Below, piece by piece: positions 14,201 to 26,200 of a stretch of DNA of 64,000 nucleotides; positions within the stretch are counted from its first letter, which is position 1; every line of letters begins with the position of its first letter. The position numbers and the translations under genes are program-made. The DNA comes from Branchipolynoe longqiensis (Eukaryota; Annelida; Polychaeta; Phyllodocida; Polynoidae), in contig CM059187.1 in NCBI GenBank assembly GCA_030323885.1, forward strand, positions 82,668,027-82,732,026, written 5' to 3'. Below the pieces are notes generated by a model. That model searched no databases. It had not been told where the DNA came from and saw nothing but the letters and a program-made list of their open reading frames with translations.

Positions 14201-17200
14201 ATACAGCACATACATACCGAAATATAAAACGTTACATATCTAGGCTGCATATAAATATACATCTAGATAATCAGATAATTATGAAACAATCCATATACCA
14301 TTGCGCATAATACATCCACTTATATATGGGTCGTTCTCAGAAGTTGTGTGATATCAGTACCAGAAAATCAAAATGCTGCCAAAGTCCTATAAGCAAGTTT
14401 CCTCAATGTGTATGTCCTTTTGCATCTGAATAATTGAAAATAAACATATTCTGGCATTTTTAAGTAGGTCAAATGATGCTCACACCCAATAAATAGCAGT
14501 ATAGCATGGAAACCAATCTGACTCCAAAATGAAATATTTTCCACACTAAACTTGACATTTTTAGGACATTTCACATGCCACTTGCTTTATAAACAGTAGT
14601 AATAATAATTTGAAACCTCATTGCTATGGTTTTGTCTTATTTGTGAATATTAAAGAGAAAAGCAAGAAAATATTAGCAGAGTAACAGATTAGCAGAGTAA
14701 CAAAGTGGAAACAACAATTTTACACAAATGTTCGGCTCAAATTTCAATGCTTAGGGGCAATTTCAGGATTTATCTTTTACTATACCATAACTGGGTCCAT
14801 GCATAGTGTCAAATGGTGAAAATAATTCCTGTACTGTATCTGTACTCAGTGTTTGATACAGAGTTTCATAGTACTTGCAAGTGGAAACGAAATGTTACGA
14901 TGTTAATGACTCCAGACAATTTTAACTATTTCATAATTTACATTTTTTTTTTTAGAAATAAATGTCTTCAACTTAATGAAGACGTTGTATATGACCATTT
15001 GAAGTGAAATGAGCTGTTGTTCAGAGGTTTTCATTAAGTTTGTGACACTTTATTTTCAATGCTGTTGACAATGTCACAAATTAGTGATGTAATTTTCTAT
15101 GTATTTAGCTACATCCATCCCAATAAGATACATAATACACAATATTAACATTTACTTTTGATCTAAACTATCTCCCACATTATTTGGCTAACTGATGAAA
15201 TCTAAATATTGACACTCCAATAAAGGGTTTCTTTGAAATATGCATTTCTAGTAGACTACCTCAAGTGGTACACAGTTTCTGAGAACGACCCATATATACA
15301 TATATATATACAGGGCGGAGTGCATATAGTGTACCTGGAAGAATAGTGACGTCATACCACTGCCACAGACGACACTGGAGCGAAGCATCCCTATGCACTG
15401 GCGTCTGTGAATGCGCGGGTCATCCTGCTCCACGGGGATGGGGAAGCAGGGCGCCTGGAGCAGAAAGGGCATTAATAGACACTTTCCACAAAACATACAC
15501 ACCCAGCTGCTGCTACTCGCAACATTAGTTCTTGGCACGGACATCAGGGGGCGGGATAGTGGTGGAAATCATCTACTGCGTTGTTAAAGCTGCATAGTCC
15601 GATGATAGTATGGTGTGTTTTAAACTGTAACACTTATCTAGATTAGATTTTACATATCCAATTTGGATACTGATGCACATATTGGCATACAGTGTCTGGT
15701 AACAACAACAATGCATCACCACTAGCCGTAGCCATACCTGGTTCTCACATATCTCGTTACAATGTCAAGTGACAAAAATGCATCACCATTAGCTGTCGTC
15801 ACACCTGGTTCTCACCCATCTCATTACAGTGTCGATTGACGACGACACCACTGCATCACAACTAGCTGTAACCACACCTGATTCTCAGACATCTCATTAC
15901 AGGGTCAAGTGACAACAATGCATCGCCATTAGCTGTAACCATACCCAGTTCTCACACATCTCATTACAGTGTCAAGTGACAACAATGCGTCACCAGTAGC
16001 TGTAACCATACCCAGTTCTAACAGACCTCATTACAGTGTCAAGTAACAACAATCCATTACCATTAGCTGTAATCATACCGAGTTCTCACACACCTCATTA
16101 CAGTGTCAAGTGACAACAATGCGTCACCAGTAGCTGGAACCATACCCAGTTCTCACACATCTCATTACAGTGTCAAGTGACAACAATGCGTCACCATTAG
16201 CTGTAACCATACCCATTCCTCACACATCTAATTACAGTGTCAAGTGACAACAATGCGTCACCAGTAGCTGTAACCATACCCAGTTCTCACACATCTCATT
16301 ACAGTGTCAAGTGACAACAATGCGTCACCAGGAGCTGTAACCATACCCAGTTCTCACACATCTCATTACAGTGTCAAGTGACAACAATGCGCCACCAGTA
16401 GGTGTAGTCACACCTGGTTCTCACCCATCTCATTACAGTGTCAAGTGACAAAAATGCGTCACTAGTAGCTGTAACCATACCAGTTCTCACACAGCTCATT
16501 AAAGTGTCAAGTGACAACAATCCATTACCATTAGCTGTAAACATACCCAGTTCTCACACATCTCATTACAGTGTCAAGCGACAACAATCCATTACCAGTA
16601 GCTGTAACCATACCTGGTTCTCACACGTCTCGTTGCAGTGTCTTCCATCGCTGAAGCGTGCATTGCTGGCTGCCATCGGCACAAACGTTATGTCGTGGTC
16701 GAGGAACTGCCCCCACTGCATCAGCATGTGCGTGTATGTCTCGTCGGGCGTGATCCTGCTGGCCGACGCGAGACGCAGCGAGACTCGCCGGGCTGAGGGC
16801 AGCAGGTGCCCGTTGTACAGACGTGCCCGGTCCCAACCTGCAGGGAACCAGCAACAAGTGGAAGACATGCCATGAGCACAGGCTTATTTCATTTTTGCAA
16901 TAAGCATTGATGGATACTAATTGGCTTAACCAGCATTGTTGATTCATTTCACAAAAAGGAGTATCCGGGTCTATTAATTGTTTCATTGTAATTGTCAATG
17001 GGCTACTTCCTTGTTATTGGTATGCTAAGTTGATTAGTTACAGGACATTTCAAATTTCAATCATGGACAATTGGTGTTCCTCATTCCACAGTTCCTTGCT
17101 CTATCCTAATAATGCCGAATGCCATGCTAGGTAGCGACAAGAGTAAATTTTTAAGTCATTGTTTTGACTCACGAGTTCCATAACGTACCAAAAGAGGAGC

Positions 17201-20200
17201 CGGGCGCTCAACTCATCTGCCCAGCCGGTCAGCCCCCCCCCCCCCCCCCCCCACCCTTCTTTGTGCTATTTCTCAGGGTTTTGTGTATGACCTTGAAGGA
17301 ACACCTACCGACAGGAGTGTTGAAGCCATTCTCGTAGATGGGGCTCAGCATCCGCTTGAGGGGCGTGAGCGAGGCGCCCCACATGGAATGCTGCAGGTTG
17401 TTGCAGGTGCCGTCGAAGGTGCGATACTTGTGGTGGTAGCACATGTCTTGGCAGTCGGCCTGGCGCCGGTGGGCCTCGCACCCAGACAGCTGGGCGATGG
17501 CGGCCAGGTTCGACGGTGACACGAGCTGGTGGTAGTCCGTGGCTGAACGGTGAAAAGCCACGCGAATGGATATTTCATTTTTAAATTATAAAAGTTCGAT
17601 AAAAGCATCACATTCTCCAAATCAGAACACTGACCTAGATTTGAACCCCCATATCAAACTTACATACTGATGCGCTTAGTAAAATTGCACAGTTCGATGT
17701 GCTTAGTTTCTGTCACTGTCTGAGATAAATATATTAGGCTGATCATTATAATATATCTTACTTTAATTTGAACTAAGTTTTATTTTAAATGGCTAACTTT
17801 TGAGATATTTGACAATTTAAAGTGCAAACATGCAAGCATGTGAAACTATGATAGCTTAGTCAATATATCCACAATCATGCATTGGCGGCAGAACATAGAA
17901 TAATCAGTACAATATCATAATAAATAATAATTCCCTTCCGCATCTTTATACTTGCGCAATACGCTATGCATCACATGTTAGATTGATCGTTTTAATCGAT
18001 CTCACTTTAATTTTAAATCGGTAAATTTGGAGATATTTGAAGTGAAAGGAATCAAACATAATTTTGACATGCACATCAAAATTATATTGACACTATCGGC
18101 TTAAGTAGTAACCAGACGGGATGGCCAAATGACTTGAGTGTCTGTCTCCCGTGTTAGTAGATCGTGGGATTGTGGGTTCGAATCCTGGTCGAGTCAAGCC
18201 AATGACTTAAAAAGTTACACTCGTCACTTCCTAGCCAGATGCTCTGCAATACTAGGATAGGGCCAGGAGCAGTGGAATGAGGAAGACCAGTCATCTGCAA
18301 CTGAAATTTCCCCTGCTTAAACAACTAATGTACCCCAAAAAACATGTTCTATTCAAATTACTTAGTATTCGGTTCTATGCAGCAATCAATTATTAATACA
18401 TAAGTGCAATAGGATCTAAGTTAGATATTTAGGATAAAATCTAGGTAAGTGTCTTGGTTAAGAAAAGTTTATGCTTTCAACAGATTATGCAGCTTTAATT
18501 ACTTAACAAAGTGCACCCCACAGTCCACCTAGGTCGCGTGATGGTGGCCGCAGAAGCCCACCTCCACTCCCACCATAACCCGACCCAGTGCCGAATTTTC
18601 CCAAATCTAGTGGGGGGTAGGGAGGGGGCTCTGGTCATGGTGCATGGTGGTTTTGGAGGGGCCTCATAACGGCAAAAAAAAGCCCAGGGCCTCTCTTAAT
18701 TTAAATCCAGCACTGCCCCCAGCCACACCCACACACCCACACCCACAGCCCGACACGACACACCCCTCTACACCTAAGCCTTTGGGAGGGCTTCACAAGT
18801 GAAAAGGTCGAGGGCCTCGCTTCATTTAAACCTGGCACTGCTCCCACAGCCACCCCCCCCCACTCCCACCCACACACCTGACACACCCCTCTACACATAG
18901 GCCTTTGGGAGGGGCCTCATCAGTGAACAAGCCCCGGACCTCTCTTCATTTAAATCCGGCACTGCCCCCCAACACCCACACCCACACCCACACCACACCC
19001 ACACACAACACACCCCTCTTCACATAAGCCTTTGGGAGGGGACTCACAATTGCAAAAAAACCAAGGCCTCTCTTTATTTAAATCCAACACTGTCCCTACC
19101 CCATACCCTAACACCCACCCACGCACCCACGCACACACACACATCCACACACACACACACACCCCTGTACACTCACACTGCGCCGTCACGTTGAAGCGGT
19201 GCCCGGCCCGCACGTGCTGGCTGATGATCTCAAGCGATCTCTCGTAGATCTCGGCGGCGCGCGCGATCTGCAGCGCTTGGTGGGACGGCATCTTGAAGAG
19301 CTGCAGCAGCTCGGCCGGCGTGCGGCCCCCGCCCCGACGCTGAGCCTCGGAGAGCGTCTTACTGACGGCACTGTTGACGGAGACAATCGCCTCGTGCACC
19401 GACTGCTGCACGAACGGGTCGCCCACGTACGGAACGCCGTTCACTGCGGGCGGAACACATGGGGGAGGGGGGGGGGGGGGGGAGGTTAGATGCTGCCAGG
19501 ATGTGAAGTCTCAACAATCAAACAAAACCAAAGCTGGGCATGTATGGTTGTGGTTGTGGGAGTGGGTGTGTGCAGTGGGATTATACATATATATATGACC
19601 CCTGGTAAGACAGAATAACAAAAGACGAAGAGTATATATTCTCTGGCAGGAATATATTAAATGCCCACCTAAATTTAAAATCTGACCATCTGAGCGGGTC
19701 TGGCAGCAGTAGTGACCAGACGCAGCTGGTATCAGGGGGTCAGGAGACACACACAGGTGGCAGACTAGTGGAGGATGAAGGAACTAGACTAGGCAGCAGC
19801 AAAGTGGTAGTACTAACTCAATGACACTAGTACAGTAGGAATAACTAATCACATGACAGTAAGGGTGTAGTAACTAATATAGAGAACCGCTAGGTGGACG
19901 TGTCCTTGTTTATAGTCCCATAATAGATTATAGAGCACATATGCAAAATATAATGTATTATATGTACAAATAGGTGGGGTTGCTTACCTGTGTGCATACT
20001 TTATTATTATTTATTATTAAATATTCATTTATTCTATCGGTAAATATTCGCTGCGGGTGTGCATTTGCCTTGCTACTCCAGCACCACACCGTCATCCGGT
20101 CATTCACACTTTTGCTTGACCCACTCCTAGTACCGGTACTACATTGGATTTTTTACCTTTGCTTAGGTATGGCTATTCTTTTACCCAGCCATGGAGCTTC

Positions 20201-23200
20201 AGTGCAAATATAAAGAAAGTTTCACCCACTACTTCTTGTGTCTTTCCATCTTTACCGTAGCAAGTTATATATTGGCATAGGTTGAGTATGCTGAAGCAGT
20301 AGATGACCAGCCCAAGGCTCCATCACCTGATGACTGGCGGGTGGAGCTGAGGAGCGAGTAGGGAATTCCGGGTTATTATACTCGTATAATTCCTATACAG
20401 CATATATAAAGTTTGTTTTGTTTGTTGGAGTTTTACGTCCTCACAACATCTAAGGTCATATCAGGATGGGATATATAGAGTTATTGGGAGGGAGTTGGTT
20501 GGTTGGTACGTGTAGTTGGAGTTTTACGTCCTGGCAACATCTAAGGTCATATCAGGATGAGTACCGACTTGTTATAGTGCACATTAATGACAAGTTAACA
20601 GTGCTGCCCCACGGGGATGTCAGACTGTCAGCACCATGACCTGATATCCCACTCATTCATAGTATTCTGACTCCGAGGCAACCTGTCCTTACCATATCCG
20701 AATAATGCTGAGCGGCTGGCTCGGAAGGGATAAGTATTAATTTTGTAAGTCATTGGTTTGACCTGACCCGGAACTGAACTCCCGACCTTCCGCATGAGAG
20801 GCCTGCGCTCTAGTCAATCAGTAGATGCTGTCGATGCGACTATAAAGCCTACTAATCTACATAGGCTATAAAAGTATAAGCCACATACACCTACAAAGAC
20901 ATATCAAACTTACGTTCGCTAATTAATTTAATAAATAAGTTGATTGGTTGTTGGAGTTTTACATCTGGCCAACATCTAAGGTCACATCAAGACAGGTACC
21001 GACTTGTGACAGTGCACACTCATGCCAAACTTACACTGCTGCCCCACTGCGAAATCAGGCCGCCGCGACCATGACTGGATATCCCACTATCACATTATCC
21101 TTACACCGAGCCAACCAGTCCTTTCCCTATCCTTCTAATTCCGAGTGCCAGGCTAGGTAGCGAGAAGTACCAATGGGTTGACTCGACCAGGAATCGATGT
21201 CAGGACCTTCCATGCGCGAAGCCTGCGCTCTACCGATTCAAACACCAGGTCCAGTAATAAATAAGTAAAAAGACATGCATCAGTATAGGCCCACCTAGTA
21301 TGGATAGCCGGGAGTAGGTGCGTACGAGGCCGGCCGAGTTCTCCGCCTGACACTCGTAGAGACCGTCGTCAGCCGTGCTCAGGTTGTACAATGCCAGGTC
21401 GCCCTCGTCGCTAATGAAGATGCGGTGGGACTGGATGACCGGGTTGGTATTGTGCAACCACCGGATGCTGGGCGAAGGGTCACCGGAAGCGGAACAGAAG
21501 AACTCGACGTTGCCGCCCACAGACCGCTCTGCGTCCGTCGGGGTGCGCGTGAACTGGGGCTGCTCTGTGTGCAGCAAGGTTGGTAGGTTGGTTGTTGTTG
21601 TTTTACGTTTTATAGACATCTAAGGTCATATCAGGACGGGGTGTGGAGCAAGAGGGGAAAAGGTGGCCATGTAGCTGTTTGAGAGTAGGTGCTCGAACTG
21701 CCACACTGCCACTCGCAATGTGGTTTCGTATTTCCTTAAAGTTGCATAGTCTGATGGTTTTGAATTTCTGCACATTTTCTGAGATAAATATATTAGATCG
21801 ATCACTAGTATTTACTTTACACTAGTTCAAAGTTACTTTTATTTTAAATGGTAAACTTTTGAGATATTTTGAGTGCAAACATGGATAATTACTTTTGGCA
21901 AGCTTGACTCAACTCTGACACCATATACTTCTGCAGTAACAGGTTCTGTTAAATTGACTCAGTATTGCCTTGTACGCCGAAACAAATGCTTAATAAGTGC
22001 ATCAGTATCTAAGTTAGATATGTAAAATCAAATCTAGATAATTGGTTTGGTTTTGAAAATTTGATATTTCATCGGACTATGCAACTTTAATTGTCACATT
22101 GAAATATTAGGAAATATGTACTTTATATTATTTCTGATGGTATTTAGTTGTACAATATGTCATTATGATTTATTGGCTGCAATTCTGAACAAATTGAAAG
22201 AATATTTTTCAAACAACAGCCGAAAATGCACCACCTACCGCTCAATATTGTAATGCAAAATTGGGACTGTTGTCCATTTTCTTAACAATTACCATGATTA
22301 TTCTTAAACTATAATAGTATTGCTTTGTTTGGGATTTCGAATCCCACTACCGGCAAGAATGGGAGGTGGACGCTCGACTCATTCGGCCATCGCGTCTGGT
22401 GAATTATCAAAGTGAAAGTAAATTTATTTAATCGCGCCTTGCTGGTTGTAGTTGAGGGATATTGGGTTAACTATCTTTTCTAAAGTTCAAATTTGATTAA
22501 TTTCTCTTTGCTTTTGAAAATGTGTAAATCTATTTCCACATGAATTCACACCAATAACAACACTAATTTGATTATATTCTAAGATACAGAGAGAGAAAAT
22601 GAAATGTGCACGAATTCGGGAAATAAAAATAAATTAATCGATAATTTTATTCCTTTTTTTTCTTTTGCTTTTTTCTTATTTTTGTTTTTCTTCAAAAGGT
22701 GCTCTGACCTCTTGGCTTGATGAGAAGCTCGGCGCTGGCTGAGCGCTCCCCGGCCTCGTTGTGGGCCACGCACACGTAGAGGCCCTCGTCCTCGGGCCGG
22801 ACGTCGGTGACGGTCAGACTCCGCCCGGTCGGCAGCACGGTGAAGCGCCCGTCCAGCGGCAGTGCGTGGCCTGGGGGCCGGGAGGAAAGGTGAGACGATG
22901 GGATCATATTGGTACCCGGGGAACAGAGAAGTAGGAAGCAGGAATGGGAACAACACAACTTTATTTTCATGACGGGTAGGGTCTCCGGCTGACTAGCCCA
23001 GCTCTACTCGCTGCAGCTCTTAGTGACCGGTAACAAGGGCTGACATGCAAGTGAAGTTATGCAGTAATAAATATATAATACTTAATAGAGTACATGACAT
23101 ATCACAATGCATTTCAATCATAATCACAATACATTTAAATCATAATCACCATACAATGTTTATATTGTCAATCATCAATCAACAAATCATCAATCAACAA

Positions 23201-26200
23201 ATCTACATTAATCAAGTCAATCATAACAAGACATTAATATCAGTATTGACTCAGTATTCCCTTGTAGGTAGGGACGAATGTGCAATAAGTGTACCAGTAT
23301 CTATTTCAGAATAAAATATGAATCATTATTATTGTTTCGAAAATGCTATGGTTTTATCGAACTATGCAGCTTTTTTTTTTGGTCCATTAGTTGTTTAAGC
23401 AGGGGAAATTTCAGTCATAGACGACTGGTCTTCACATTCCACTGCTGGTCGATAGAAAGCCCGAGCCTATACTTTTACCGACCCGAGGGATTTTTAACCT
23501 CCCACACCACATAGACATGGTATGAGAGCAACCGGCCTTTGATGATGCTGTATGTTATACACAGCGGTGGAAATCCAAATTGGCAGAGCTGGGGGCACGG
23601 GGAACCGAACCACCGACCCTCAGATTAGGAGTCTGACCTAGAAAAAAGTCAGACACTCTAACCACTCTGCCACAGAGGCCACCTTTAACTGGAAGTATCC
23701 ACTTCAAATGCATCCAGTACACAAACATGCTTGTAACCTATATATGGTTTCAACAGTACCAGTACCTACCTCCCCTGTTCCAACGAAGGGTGGGTGTCGG
23801 ATGACCTTCAGCCCTGCAGCTGAATGTGATAATGTGACCTTGAACCACATACTGGTCATGAGGACGCTCGGAGAATGTCGGCTGCACTGGAGGAAGATCG
23901 AAGACAACTTTCTTTAGGTGTCTGGTCACTCATGTAGCTAGACTGGTGGCTAAATCAATGTTCACCAAATTTAATTGCAAACAAGGTTAATCAATTAATA
24001 TGGCTTTTTTGTTGTAAACATTTTTATTCATTTGAATGCAATCGTTTTTCAGAGCTGCTACTTGGATTATCTGTATCACTATCTTATTTGCAACTGTTGT
24101 AACTGCTATGTACTACACGTTGTCCCCATCTAGATGTATCTATCATTTCTATGTGCCTTTGCTTTCGAGGGTATTCCCGTGACGTCATCAAACGGAAGTG
24201 CGGCCATTGTGGCGATATCAACTAGTAAACAACCTGACAATGCATTGAGTTTGCCGATACGCGCGGTGCAAAACGTCTATTTCATTCAAAATTAATAGAA
24301 ATGCAGAACCCTAACCTTATAAATTTAATATAATCTGTTCGTTGAATGTGTTTTATATATGTATTCCAATCATTGTGTTCCTAGGTGGTGTGGTTTTAGA
24401 GATATTTCACTTTTTCTGTATGAAGATTGCTCACAGCCATTGACAATGCATTGAGTTTGCCGGTACTTGCATTGCAAAACGTCTATTTCAATCAAAATTA
24501 ATAGAAATACAGAACCCTAACCTTATAAATTTAATATAATCTGTTTGTTGAATGTGGTTTCTATATGGATTTCGATCAGGTTGTTTCTAGGTGGTGTGGT
24601 TTTAGAGATATTTCACTTTATTTGTATGAAGATTGCTCACTGCCATCGACAATGCATTGAGTTAGTTGGGGTTGTATCGCCACAATGGCCGCACTTCCGT
24701 TTAGCGTGACGTCAGTGCATACCCTCTATACTCCTCATGGTTCTCCCAACCTGTCTTTGTTGGGCAGATGTCCTATATTGAGCTCCCTGGTCAGCTGCCC
24801 GACGGCAGCCGCTCTGGTCCGGGGAGCGCACTAGCATGCATGTGTCAACTCCATGCTGCTGCATCGCCACTTGCCAGCCAAATTGTGACTTTAATAAAGG
24901 GATAGGGCGTTTTAGTAAGTGCCAGCCAGAGAACCTCTCATCCAAACTGTGCCTGACGTTCTCTTCCTTACCGTAGGAGCTAGATAATTCAGTTGACGTT
25001 CCACATCAACATATATGCCTGGGTAAGTGTAACCCATCAGATTCAAGATAGGCTACTAATTGAGGCGCTCTTTATGAAATGGCCGAGAAGTGGGTTCGAG
25101 TCCCGCTCTAGACATTGTATTCCTGTTTGGTTAAAACCACATCCCCCCCCCACCTCCATAATAATGACACAGAAACTATTTACTGTTCTGCGCATGCGTA
25201 AACTGCCATTCCATCCCCAACCAGCCCACTCCCCCAAACAAAGTACCTACAAAGACATTACACTTTTAAGTCAGTTATTTAGCAGGTCAGATATTTCGCC
25301 GGAGCCACGACGCTGACACTGCCGCTCCCTCGCCGGTGCCGGCGCTCACCTTGTACCGTGACGCGGACCTGGGCGGTGACGAGGCCCGGCTGCGAGTCGC
25401 TGACACACCGGTACAGACCCCGGTCCTCGTACTGGATGTTGTGGATGAGCAGGCTGCCGGCCGGTAGGGTCGAGTAGCGAATCGTCTCCACCAGCGGCAG
25501 GTTGTCCTTCGTCCACCGGACGTCGTCAGGACCCGCCGCCAGACGGCGCCTCTCGCACTGGAGGATCAACTGCTGGCCCTGGTCCACCGTCGTGTCGGTG
25601 GTGACGACGGGTACGGCAGGAGGCACTAGGCGCGGGGTGAAGGTGAATACATGGACGCATACAGATATTAATGAATGAATGGATAATAAATAGGAAACAC
25701 AGTCAGAGGGTTAGGTGAATAAGTAAATATATGAATGAATGAATGGATAATGAATGAGAACCGCAGTCAGACGGTTAGGTGAATAAGTAAATATATGAAT
25801 GAATAAATGGATAATGTATTTAATGAATAGGAACGGCAGCCAGATGGTTAAGGTGAATAAGTAAATATATTAATGAATGAATGGATAATCACTAGTAACT
25901 GCAGCCGGAGGGTTAAAGTTGCATAGTCCGATGGTTTTGAATTTCTGTATTTTGTCTGAGATAAATATATTAGATTCATCACTAGTATCTACTTTACATT
26001 AGTTCAAAGTTGCTTTTATTTTAAATGGTAAACCTTTGAGATATTTTGAGTGCAAACATGGAAAATTAGTTTTGGCAAGCTTGCCAAAACTCTGACACCA
26101 TAGACTTCTTTCTGCAGTAACAGATTCTGTTAAATTGACTCGGTATTCCCTTCTACACAATAAATGCTTAATAAGTGTATTAAGTGTATCAGTAGCTAAG

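Noticed and set aside
15690..16613. CRISPR or protein-coding repeat
   Set aside because: Continuous 67-bp tandem units without spacers, explained by exon-edge duplication.
23708..23917. Plus-strand frame resembling a retroelement Cys-His tail (ECDN...LNHIL)
   Set aside because: It is the antisense of the PXDN Ig3 first-half exon, which has proper splice sites and phase.
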